NCBI GenBank assembly: GCA_025331125.1
Contig: JAOALB010000080.1
Coordinates: 1 to 64,000, forward strand
From: Mycogone perniciosa
Taxonomy: Eukaryota; Ascomycota; Sordariomycetes; Hypocreales; Hypocreaceae
DNA: 64,000 bases
Reading direction: 5' to 3'
Positions 33,117-43,344 of the stretch are shown here, in pieces. The position numbers and the translations under genes are program-made. A model generated the notes under the pieces. That model did not search any database and was not told the origin of the DNA. It saw only the letters and a program-made list of their open reading frames with translations. How positions within the stretch are numbered: the stretch's first letter is position 1; each line of letters starts with the position of its first letter.

Positions 33117-34444
33117 TCACAACATACCCTTCTCAACTTCATCCTTCCTCTCCTCCCAGAGAGTCTTACCCGTGCATGAACATACCGTCTTATCATTATC
33201 CCACATACCCGCACTCCTTGCAATAACACCAACAACAGTATTGTCATCGTTTTTCAGCGGCCCGCCGATGCTTTCATCTTGTCTCGTAAGAACCATGGCA
33301 TGGCCAATGACCTCCCAGATCTGAAAACCGTGGTCCACAAAGGCCACGCCCCGTCCATCTTCTGACACTTCTATTACCCCGAGCGAGCCCTTTGGTTGCT
33401 GCTGATTTCCGCCTGTCCAGACAGGGCCGGTTGAAGCCGCACCGTACTTGAGATCTCCGTATTCTCGGATTGTTGCCCGATACGTGCCCGGTGCGACGCC
33501 TCGGAGAGTTAGGTCTACCAATGTGCGCTCGGGACTGACTTGTACCATCCGAGCCAGGCCTCTTACTTCGCGGCTGGGCTCATCATCGGGTTGGCTTTCT
33601 TGTTGCTGGTCCGCGAACGTCTCAAGAATGCTCACGGCAGCGCCTGAGTGGTTGCCCGTGTCAGCCCATGTCTCTCATTTCAGCCCACTCTCAAGTCAAT
33701 ATCTCGTCCCATTCTCAGCTCACTAGATCATCAGATCAAAAGAAGGGCATCCCGAGATGACGATTCCTTGGAAAGGCTTGGATTCCTGAAACGTACTGTT
33801 TGAGCCGCCGGACCCGCGGAGGATCGCATCCCTCCCTGTTGCCTGAATAGCTTCAACGATAGCAGATGGCGCGACTGCGGCGATATGGCCCGATACGTTA
33901 GCCTTGAGCACAAAGAAACAGCAATGTTTCTGAATCACAGCCCCCCTCCCCTAACTAGCCACACTCACCGGAGCCTTCCACCGCTATCAGTTGGTCCTTC
34001 AGGTTGCCATCAACTTTGGTGACGCCTCCGAGTTTGTAGAGGGAGTCTGAAACGGCTTTGACACAGCCGTCACAGGACAACGGAACCGCAAAGAGGGTCT
34101 GTTTACTCGGTGTTTCATCAGTCCTCCTCTCTGAAACGCATGAAATTATTCTGTCCTTTTGTTCTCTTTCTCTTGTTTCTGAATTCCTTCTCTGGCCAAA
34201 ACAAAGAAGCCTACCTGAAAACTGTGGCTGACAGTCATGTTGCCTTGTCATTAAATCATCAGCATCCAGCGTGGGGGTGCGTGTAAATGACCTGCTGCGG
34301 AGGGGTAGCAAATGTACCTGTCAAAGATGCTGGTGTTTCTTGGGAAACCTGGCGAGAGGCTTTATAGCGATATGCAGAATAGCCAGCCAGTAAACTCAAC
34401 GAAGCAGTCAAGACCTTGGGAGTTGCAATGCCCTTGAGCGACAT
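33117..34444 (-). CDS. CCS1: Copper chaperone for superoxide dismutase (CCS/Lys7)
   Basis: Five exons on the minus strand: 34444-34318, 34243-34215, 34098-33969, 33874-33797, 33643-33117; 296 residues, or 252 from the internal ATG at 34238. It loads copper into SOD1 and helps form its disulfide, in the cytosol and mitochondrial intermembrane space. Domain 1 has the copper-binding CDGC (C61, C64 in the long form). The SOD-like middle domain carries RGLARMVQVSPERTLVDLTLRGV and VVGVIARSAGMWDNDK. The C-terminal CxC is C276/C278 (CSCTGK). The short form begins MTVSHSFQTLFAVPLSC, matching the usual fungal start. The upstream exon adds 44 residues with a hydrophobic segment (about 11-27) followed by basic residues. 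Its junction (34317 to 34244, 74 bp) uses a plain AAG acceptor, so the long form is inferred. Confidence 0.9.
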
Positions 34445-34766
34445 TTATTTATGAGATTTGAAGCTGCTTTGAAATCCATTTTTGGATGTGATGAGAGGCA
34501 CGTCCGGATTTCGCGGTCTCCGGAATGTGGGGCAAAGGCGGCCCGAGTTCGCTATTGTCCAATATCATGTGACTTGCAGAATGCTGAGTCAGCGACTAGG
34601 AAGCCGCAATTGGATCTGCAAACTTGGGTTTTGATGGTCGTGATGGCAGTTGAGCTTTTGGTGAAGCCCCAACGGTGACGTCTCTGCCACATTCGGCGCA
34701 TTTGTACCGACTCTTTCAGTCTTGACATCTAGCGGATGAGTCATTGAGTCCTCACAGACTGTCAAG
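34445..34766. promoter_or_regulatory. Bidirectional promoter, CCS1 / uL13m
   Basis: 322 bp between two divergent start codons, so both promoters lie here. It holds two perfect TGAGTCA sites, 34585-34591 (in the longer palindromic context TGCTGAGTCAGC) and 34737-34743 (24 bp before the uL13m ATG). Confidence 0.65.
34585..34743. promoter_or_regulatory. Two TGAGTCA bZIP sites
   Basis: TGAGTCA at 34585-34591 and 34737-34743. This is the core of AP-1/Gcn4-type bZIP sites; candidates are CPC1/Gcn4 or Yap1/AP-1 factors. The second site is so close to the uL13m ATG that it may be in the transcript. Inference from sequence only. Confidence 0.45.
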
Positions 34767-35361
34767 ATGTCCCAAACACTCGGCTTAGTAGGTCTCCTAT
34801 CCCCAGAATTCTTTCATGACAGTCCTTCTAACTATTCTTCAGACAAAACTCGCCTACTCTCGAGTATGGCATTCCGTCTCCGCCTCCGCCCTTCACCCAA
34901 CTCTCTCCACCAAGCCGGATGTCACACCCCCTTCGCTGGGCCGTCTAGCATCCCGGATTGCCGTGCTGCTCATGGGCAAGCACAAACCCACATTCGACCC
35001 GTCAAGCGACTGCGGCGACTACGTCGTCGTGACCAACTGCGCGGCGCTGCACACTACAGGGCGGAAGAAGTGGCAGAAGACATACTACCGACACACAACC
35101 CGGCCCGGTAGCTTGAAAGCCGTGACGATGGATGTGCTGATGGAGAAGCATGGTGGTTCAGAGGTCTTGCGGAAGGCGGTTAGCGGGATGTTGCCGAAGA
35201 ACAGGTTGAGGGATAAGAGGCTGGCGAGGTTGAAGGCCTTTGAAGGGGAGGCGCATCCGTACAAGCAGAACTTGATCCGGTTTGGGGGCGTGGTTGTTGG
35301 CAAGGAGGGATGGGAGAAGGCGGTTGAGGCGATACGGGATACAGACAAGGATAGGTTATGA
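34767..35361 (+). CDS. MRPL23: Mitochondrial large-subunit ribosomal protein uL13m
   Basis: Two exons: 34767-34787 and 34843-35361; 179 residues. It is a component of the mitochondrial 54S large subunit. The sequence is a complete L13: RLASRIAVLLMGKHKPTF, GDYVVVTNCAALHTTGRKKWQKTYYRHT, AVSGMLPKNRLRDKRLARLKAFEGEAHPY. The first exon encodes only MSQTLGL; the second continues TKLAYSRVWH, as expected for fungal orthologues. The ATG at 34816 used by a naive reading is inside the intron. It is divergent from CCS1 and converges with uricase. Confidence 0.92.
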
Positions 35362-35689
35362 GGGAGATGACGGGATGGATGCAATGATTTGGTAGAATTC
35401 TTGTGCTATTTGTACTATATATTGGGTGTCATGACCTTTCATGAAGCATATGGGAAAGACGGTCTTGACTTACTAAAGGGAACACATTTCAACCTACAGA
35501 CAGCAAATGACAGGAAGCTACATGAAGGGGCTTATACCCAAGCATATGATTGATTTACCCAATTGAGTTGAATTTATCCAAACGCTACGTAAGAATGTCA
35601 TGACAAAGACATGTTGTCTAACCAAAGTTCCAGCCGTTGCTCATGCCATATCCTGAACCCAAGCCCCGAGGACAAAAAGAAAACATGGT
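35362..35689. other. Convergent 3' region
   Basis: 328 bp between the stops of uL13m and uricase. No feature is seen apart from AT-rich probable 3' UTR sequence. Confidence 0.5.
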
Positions 35690-36675
35690 TTACAGGCGCG
35701 AGCCTCGCTCTGGCGATGTGCCGCGAGCGACTTCGCACTTGATGAGCCCATTGGGGCTGGTTTGAGGGACATAAACCTCGGCGTCCTTGCCGGTGTTTTT
35801 CAGACCCTTGTGCCAGCTCAGGTCTGATATTATGAAAGTTAGTTATTTCTTCTTTTATAAATGGGTATTTCGAGGATTAAGGGATGCTTACCGAGCTCGA
35901 AATAGTGCTTGTTGGGGAGTGAGTAGCCAACGGTCTCTGTCTCAGGCACGACGGCCAGGATCTGCTCGCACATCTTGTACATGGTGTTCTGCACGCTGGC
36001 GCTCTCATCCTCAGCAAACGTCTTGAGGGTGATGTTGCGCGCCTCGGTCCACGCCTGGTTAAACTTGGACGCCGCCTCCTGGACAGCCTTGACGTCGGCA
36101 AACGTCTTCCACTTCCAGCTGGCATCGACATCCGTAGACAAGATGCGGTCCCACGTCTCCCCCAGGGTGGTGTATTCATCGCGCACAAAGCCATGGAACG
36201 CCGACCCCGTGCTCTTCAGCACCGTCAGGCCGACGATGGAGCTGGTCAGCGCAATGCCCTCCTTGCGCGTCACCCGCGCCTCGACGTTGCGCGTCTCCTC
36301 GCCGTCGCGCAAGAAGCTGTACGGATGCGGCTTGCCGTCGATCTCCACGCGCGTCCAGCGGTGGGTGATGACCTTGACGTTGGCGGCGTGGATGTGGCTG
36401 TACGTTTCGATGAAGTGGCTCCCCAGGATGGCGGCGTAGAGCTCAGGGGGGTTCACGGGGTTTTGCTTGGCCGTGATGTAGATTGTGTTTTTGATGGAGT
36501 CGGTGGCGACGACGACGCTGTTGTCGCCTTTTGTGTAGGAGGTTGTGATGTCGCCCTCGAGGAGACAGCTCACTGTCATTTCGGTGACAGTGTGGACGCC
36601 GGTAGTGGCGTCACGGTCCGTCTTGAGGACGCGGACATTGTCCTTGCCATAGCGGGCGGATGAGACGAAGGCCAT
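35690..36675 (-). CDS. Uricase (urate oxidase), peroxisomal
   Basis: Two exons on the minus strand: 36675-35892 and 35823-35690; 305 residues, normal for fungal urate oxidases. It oxidises urate to 5-hydroxyisourate with release of H2O2, in purine catabolism. The start MAFVSSARYGKDNVRV carries the catalytic lysine (K11), and T58 lies in VVATDSIKNT. Further blocks are NPPELYAAILGSHFIETYSHI, HPYSFLRDGEE and a STGSAFHGFVRDEYTTLGET motif. Exon 2 gives DLSWHKGL and ends in SRL, a peroxisomal targeting signal type 1. Met 36675 is preferred to the in-frame ATG at 36714 because family members start MxxVxxARYGKD. Several HGATAR motifs and a TATATATA element lie upstream, consistent with nitrogen control by an AreA-type factor (inference). 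Confidence 0.93.
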
Positions 36676-36722
36676 GGTTGTGATGGGTGAAGTGAGAGGA
36701 TGGGCGTCAGACAAACAGCGAA

Positions 36723-36848
36723 TATATATAAGTAGAAGCAGAAGTAGAGGTAGAAGTAGATAGGCAGCCGCAGTTGGAAACTCAATCGCTCCGCTACTAA
36801 TCTAGTCTGAATAGCTTTCCGTACTGAATGGATGGCGATGATAGATAG
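36723..36848 (-). promoter_or_regulatory. Uricase promoter: TATATATA box and GATA sites
   Basis: TATATATA at 36723-36730, about 50 bp upstream of the uricase ATG. AGATAG at 36758-36763, and overlapping TGATAG/AGATAG at 36839-36848, match the HGATAR consensus of AreA/NIT2-type GATA factors, which activate purine-use genes in fungi (established for the pathway; binding here is inferred). Confidence 0.45.
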
Positions 36849-37627
36849 GATGTGATGTAAGACGTTCGCCAGCAGAGAGCGAGGATCATTCTCCCATATA
36901 TACGACGCAGTCCAGCCTACGGATCACACTACCGAACACCTCCGCCCGGAGATGGCCTCGCAAACGAGGCTCATAAGGAGCACGAACCCACCGGATCTGC
37001 AACATAGCGGCCAGCTTTGGAGCACGTCAAGTCCCCCCGGCAAGCAGGCACCCGGCCGATGAAGCGATGGTGTTGGAGGCTTTGGAGTCCGGAGCCCGCC
37101 GATTCCCAGCGACGCGGCACACCGGTCTAGGGCTGGTTCTGGGCGCTGGTTCGTCGCGGAGAGTTTGTTGATGGGGCCATCTTTTGCAATGCGTGCGTGG
37201 ATCCCGACTCTGACAGAGTTGAGAGGTCATAACTAACAGTAGTACTACAGAGGAGGAATTTGCTGTGAACTAGTGGGAAACGTGGGTGCTGATGAACTGA
37301 TAAGTCTTTGAAGAATCTCCATTATCAGATCATGTTGGATCGGGACGTTTTATTAGTGAAGATGCTTATTCATTGCGTTGTCTCACATGGCGGCGATATC
37401 GCTATCAGCTTGCATCTGCTTATAGATACCGGTCACCAGCCACACAATACACAATGCTTTGCTAGTTGAAGATATGATCATGTTTCGTTTCTGCAGCACG
37501 AACAGATGATTCTGGGGAGTCTATCTGGCGTTTGACCTGTCATATCTCTAATGCATGTACCTTTGCCTCCAGAGATGTATTCGTCTAATACAATCATAGA
37601 CATCCATGGACACTTATCTAATACGAG

Positions 37628-37642
37628 TACTACTACTACTAC
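37628..37642. repeat. TAC trinucleotide repeat
   Basis: Five perfect TAC units in non-coding sequence. Confidence 0.85.
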
Positions 37643-38287
37643 TAGTGGGGCAAATGGCGGAGGTGTCGCTGTGCCACAGCACTCACCCGCCCCCAGGCTC
37701 TCTCTCCCTCACTGTCGACAGCGCTACCATCATCCGGCTTAGTGGCCCAGCAGCCCTGTAATGGTAGCGTAGCGCTGATGAGTGCGGAGCCAAGGCGCCT
37801 TGCTCCAACGACCGCTCATCCAAAGCGTCATTAAATCTTCGCGAAATCCAAACAATGGCATCTTCTGTCGACACTGAATCGTGACTGTTTGGGGACATTC
37901 GCTCGGTCTAACGGTTTCGTCCGTCACTCATTATTTTTGCCGCAATTGTGCCTCACTCCATCTCACACTCTGTTGATCCCCCCACGATCTGCGAACGTCG
38001 AACTGCACCACCACCGCCTTGCAACTCCGTCTTCAGCTGCCACTGACCTTAGGCTTTCGGGCTTGTTTTTTTTCTCCTCCGCCGCGCAAATCCACCGTTC
38101 GCTGTGCGAATCTTGCTTTTCTCCATTCTACACAGCTGCCCCCAGTCGAATCGGCCTCGAGCCGCGCCAGTCGAACAACATAAAAAAAAGGAAGACATAA
38201 ACGCCGCACGTCTCCGTACCAGCAACATACGAATGCATAACGACTATTAGAGGGCATAGTCCCGTCGGTGGGCCGGTCGCCATCGCC

Positions 38288-41200
38288 ATGCTGGCTAGCT
38301 CATCTTCGAGTCAGAAGGGCTTGACCGCGTCTAGCCAGCCCTCGCAACCGAGTTTAAAGCAGAACGAGTACGCACAGCCGATCGGACGGACGAGCTTCGA
38401 TCGAGATGGGCTGCAGCCTCCCAATGGCGGGGCCGCGAGGGCCTTGGCAGCTTCGGCTGTCTCGTCGTTCGCTCCTCGGGGAAGCAGCCTCAATCCCAGC
38501 GTAGGGCCTGGGAGCTTCAGCTCTGATCTGCGCAGCCAGATGATGCCGAGCCGCATCGGGGGCAGAGTGGACGTGGGGTCCGCGTACCCCAACTCTTTCA
38601 TGGACAAGTTGGACGAGGATGACAAGACGTCTGCTGTGGAACATACCCTTGCGGTGCTGAGGGACAAACTAAACAGGGAGATGAAGATCAAGGAGGGCAG
38701 CGAGAACATGCTTGAGGCACTCAATCTGAAAAAGGCGAAGCAGACCAAGGAACAGCGACAGAGAGTCGAGGCCGAACTTAGCGCCAGCAATCTACGCATC
38801 AAGGAGCTGCGACAGATGATCTCGGATGCCCAGCAGAACAAGATAGCGACTCCAAGCACACCCAGCCGGAAGAACCGAAACCAGGACACGATACTGCAAC
38901 GCTCCCCTCACAGCGTTCGATCAGCTGTGGGTTCAGATGTGGAAGAGGCGACCGAGAGTCCAACATTTGCTTTGGCCGAGCTTTTACAGGCGCTCGAGGT
39001 TGAAGGCATGGTACCAGAGTATTATGTGTGCCGCGCAAATCTACTCGTCGACTTGTTCAAACGGCATCCAACGCTAAAGTATGACCTCGTGTGGTCCGTG
39101 TTTGGAATACGTGTGCAGATGATGCTGTTGAGCGAAAGCCGGGAGGTTGTGGCGGCCGGCTATCGCGCGACAAGATATGCGATATCTGATCAGAACTCCC
39201 TCAAGAAGATTCGGGCCCTAAACACAGACTACTTGGTAATACGGTATGTTTTGAACATTAGATAGTCTACTAAAAAAGGTTTATATATTGACAGTATTAT
39301 CAGATCATTAAACAACTATCGGAAGGCTGACGTGGAGCGCGAGCAAGCTCTGAAATTCGTGCGAGCGTTCCTTGACGTTAAGGGTGGAGTGAAGGAAATC
39401 TCACGGGCCGTCGTGCGGACCATTGTAGCCGTTGCAGAGTTCGGGGAAGACCGCCCTGCAGGAACGCAAGTTGCTGAACAAAACATTGATCGATTACGGC
39501 CAATATGCATTGAAACTCTTGCAGAGATCATGGTGCGAGATCCTCGTCTGCTGCTTGCGTCGGGTGGTCTGGGGCCGCTCTCTGAGGCCCTCGCTGAGGG
39601 GACGTACAAAGCCCCCGAGAGTCTTGCTTCGGCTTTCCTATTCCTGTTGGATACGCCGCAGAGGCGGAAATACATCCAGCCAGGGTACGGGTTAGATGTC
39701 GTTTTCAATGCCTTCACTGACCAGTTGTCGGGCAGCGAAGCCATATTGAAGCAGAACTGCAAGGCCATATCGATCGCTATGCGGTCATGGTCAGGCCTCA
39801 TGACTCTCTGCATGTACGAATTTCGGTCCATTCGATCACTCATTATGAGCATGCTTCTTCCAAATCCCGCCCTTCGAGACACAGTCTTGGATCTGCTCTT
39901 CTCGCTATTGCGCATCAAGCCACCCGCTTGGGCAGTCTCGTTCCTCGCAGGGCGCAGGTTAACAACGTACGGAAGAGTCACTAGCCTGAAAGCTGAGAGT
40001 AAGGACAGGGGTTATCTCGAAGAGGAGACTGGAGAACAGAATTTTGTGGATCATTACACGGCGCTCATTCTAGCTATCCTCATCAGATCGGGACTTGTCC
40101 CATGCCTTTTGCAAGTTGCACGATCTGAGGACGATACAATGTTGAAGCGCAAGACAACCCTCTTGATCGGTGAGGCACTAAAGCTGGCAGCCCGATTGCT
40201 TCCTCCATCGTGGAGCGCAGAGCTACAACTCTTGCCGGAGTTATTCTCGGCAGCGGCAAAGTTCGGTGGCAGTGATCAGTTCGTCGCGTCCGGTATTGTC
40301 TACCAAATCAGCAGTATCAATCGAACCTTGTACAGAAGCGCTCCAACAGACTCCTTAGCTGGCATTCTACCCTCCAGCGACAGCATGAATGACTTGGCCT
40401 TACTCGACGATCAACGTAAAGCTGGTTCCGCGGTGGTATTCGATGATGCCTCGTTCCGCCAACTGCTCATTGATACCGGCGTGCTTAACAGCTCCAACTA
40501 CTCGAAGTGGAACTGGGAGAACATTATGAAAGTAATCGATGGTCCCCTCCAGGTCGGGAAGCGACTCGAAGAGGCAATCAAGGCCTCCAAGTTTATGAAA
40601 AGGATCATGAGTTTCTACCGTCCGTTCAAATACAAATTCTCAGATATCAGGAACACTAGAAACACGCAAAAATACGTCAGGGCTGGGTGTGCCCTAATAC
40701 ACTCCCTGCTCCAGTCTCCCGAGGGCGTCAAATTTTTGGCGGACAGCAAGTTGCTAAGGCAGATCGCGGAATGTTTGGCTCAATGCGATCCGGTAAGCTC
40801 TGTCGATAAACACTGAGAACACTTTATTAACACTAGCCCAGACCAGCGGACTTACTGCCCAGTACCCTATGTTTTCCAAGGACAGATTAACCGATACGCT
40901 CTGTGCTGGCTATTTCCCCATGCTTGGCGTCTTGACCAGTGACCCAAAAGGGCTTGTCATGCTGGAAAGATGGAGGATGTTCAACATGATGTACCACATC
41001 TACGATCTAACGCAGCGCCCTGACCTTGTCAAACTTCTGCTCTCGAATTTCGACTATAGCCTCCAAGGTCATCATCGCATTTTGCTATCCAAGGCACTCA
41101 CTGCTGGGACTAAGGAAATTCGGATACATGCCACAAACACGCTCCGGAAATGTACCCTCCGGAGAGTTCCTTCTATCAATGGCCAAGGCGAAGTGAGCGA

Positions 41201-42557
41201 TTCAAAATGGGCCATTCAACTGCTCGTGACTCAGTTATACGACCCGGAAATCGAGGTTTGCTCTACCGCCGTCAAGATTCTTGAGAAGGCATGCAACAGA
41301 AAGGCCTACCTAGCTTACATCGTCGAATGCCGACCCGCCCTAGACCATCTTGGCGAGATCGGTGCACCACTTTTGTTGCGGTTCCTATCCACATCGATTG
41401 GATATCATTACTTGGACGGGCTGGATTATATCAGCAATGAAATGGACGATTGGTTCCTGGGCAGAAACGATTCCTATGTCAACGTCATTGAGGCTAGTTT
41501 AGCGAGGGCCTTTCTTCTTTCGGATTCGGATGACCAGAACCATCGGATGAGCATATTCGAGGAGAACGAAGCGGAGACCGAATTCCATGACAACCACGTG
41601 CCGCCACACTTTTACAGAGAGCTGACTCGAACACAAGAGGGTTGCAGGCTGCTGAGCGACAAAGGCCACTTTGAAGAATTCGCCAACACCATTCGAGAGC
41701 ATGGCATGCAGTCCGAGGACCCTGAATTGATCACCAAGGTGAAGGGCTGCTTGTGGGCTGTCGGAAATGTTGGATCGATGGAGCTCGGTGCCCCTTTCTT
41801 GGAGTCTACCGATATGGTCGAGCAGATTATGAAGATCGCGGAAACGCATGAAGTGATGAGTCTCCGAGGAACAGCATTCTTTGTTTTGGGCTTGATTTCC
41901 CGCTCAACACATGGGCTTGAGATTCTCTCTGAGCACGGTTGGGACGCGAACACGACATTGATGGGAGCCTCGCTTGGCTTCTGTATTCCCACCAATTTGT
42001 CCAAATTGTTCTCGCTAAGTCCTTGGAAACACGAAACGATCACCTCCATCACTCTTCCAGAGAGCCAACGTACCATCAAGGAACAGCCTCCCGCTCGTCC
42101 TGCGCGTCCGCCACTGGAGCTATCGGAAATGCCCCCACTTCTCAACGACGCAGCCGTTACTGAACGGCTCCTCGAGCTCATTGTTGACCTCGGAAACACG
42201 GTTCTGTACAAGAAAGCCGTTACAGAGATACAGAAGCTCAGATCACGCAAGCCCAGTGCTTTCAGGAGCGCAGAGTTCTTCAAGAAGGTGATGGGCTTGA
42301 TGGAGTGGAATCACTACAGGCTCGGCGTCCGTAGAATGGTCATCGACCTCTTTGAGAAGAATGTTATGCGGCAAATTGTATTTGATGAGGAAGAGAATGA
42401 AAGCAGCGATGACAGCGGCGGGCACGTGGAAGACGACAGTGGCGAGGGCAGTTCGGGTGATGATAGGACTGAGAGGCAAGGAAGCATAAGCGAGCCTACG
42501 GATTTGGCACCCGATTTGATCCCTGCGCCATTGCAACTACGGCGAGAAAGAACATGA
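38288..42557 (+). CDS. AVO3: TORC2 subunit Avo3/Tsc11 (Rictor/Ste16 family)
   Basis: Three exons: 38288-39243, 39295-40792, 40842-42557; 1389 residues, usual for fungal Rictor. It is the defining scaffold of TOR complex 2, which controls actin polarity, sphingolipid metabolism and AGC kinases at the plasma membrane. After a Ser-rich N-terminus comes an HR1-like coiled coil (about 115-180: TLAVLRDKL..NMLEAL..ELSASNLRIKELRQM). The helical-repeat Rictor N-terminal and middle domains follow (SRAVVRTIVAVAEFGED, LVLDEP-type motifs absent as expected, SGLMTLCMYEFRSIRSLI, KWNWENIMKVIDGPLQVGKR). The Rictor V block is clear (LTRTQEGCRLLSDKGHFEEF, KGCLWAVGNVGS, RGTAFFVLGLISRSTHGLEIL). The tail is acidic and Ser-rich. 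It is intact over its full length. Confidence 0.94.
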
Positions 42558-43344
42558 AAATGTTTTTGCTGGCCTACAGCAGTGCTGGCCTACAGCAGTG
42601 CTGGGCAGGAAGACGAAAACACGGAAAGTTAGGTGTGGCACACGACGACGGCATCTACTATTCGACATGCCACACAGATACGACACGACACGACCAGCTA
42701 GGGGGAATGTGTTGAGGAGTTTACGGCCAATACATCTTTTCATACACTATATACATATATATATCCTTTTTCTCTTGTTTTTATGGATGGGGCAGGGTCT
42801 CATGGAATATACCGGGGATATTCGGCTCGGAGCTTTCGGCGCGGGCGGTCCATTAGTTCTGGCGCTGGGGGGCTTGGTCCAGGGAAGGGGTGAGGAGGGT
42901 GGCCTTTTATTGTTGCTGTTGCTTAGTTGCTGCTGTTTTTTGAGTCTAGTCTTGTATTTGAGGACCATCTGGGTGTTTGCGTAGGTAGGAAAATGCCACT
43001 TCTTTTGACTGAACGGCTTTGAAGGTTGGTGAGGTGTGAGGGGGGAGGGAGAGGAGTTCTAATATTATGTAGTGGTAATGTTTCTATGTGGAAGAAGTTG
43101 TGAAGTATCAAGAGTAGTTGTCAACACTTTCACAACTTCTATAGATAGTAGAGTCTAAGCAGTTGCGGTGCCAAGGTGCGTATACATAAACACATTAATG
43201 ACGAAACTCCCTCCACTACGTCCGATTATAACCGACGCCGCCCGTGGATCTCTCTGAGCGAAATTCGGAGCTCCATTAACACCCATTTCTCATTTCACAT
43301 ATCCGCAAAATAGCAATTGAACTCGAGACTTAAAGTCCGGCACT
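42558..43344. other. Intergenic between AVO3 and the THI20-like gene
   Basis: AVO3 3' region and THI20-like promoter. It begins with a perfect 16-bp tandem duplication (42568-42599). I looked for thiamine-pyrophosphate riboswitch signatures here and in the first intron of the next gene and saw none. Confidence 0.5.
42568..42599. repeat. Perfect 16-bp tandem duplication
   Basis: GCTGGCCTACAGCAGT occurs twice head to tail, 42568-42583 and 42584-42599, starting 11 bp after the AVO3 stop. A partial third copy (GCTGG) follows. Confidence 0.95.

Larger units (their letters stand above)
36676..38287. other. Divergent intergenic region, uricase / AVO3
   Basis: 1.6 kb between divergent starts. Besides the uricase promoter motifs it holds a TAC trinucleotide repeat (37628-37642). 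The last ~350 bp before AVO3 are pyrimidine-rich and likely 5' UTR. No gene is supportable. Confidence 0.5.

Noticed and set aside
34099..34130. CCS1 long form made by joining 34317 directly to 34130
   Set aside because: In frame, but it skips the small exon encoding the conserved MTVSHSFQ start and needs a 187-bp intron. Kept only as a minor alternative.
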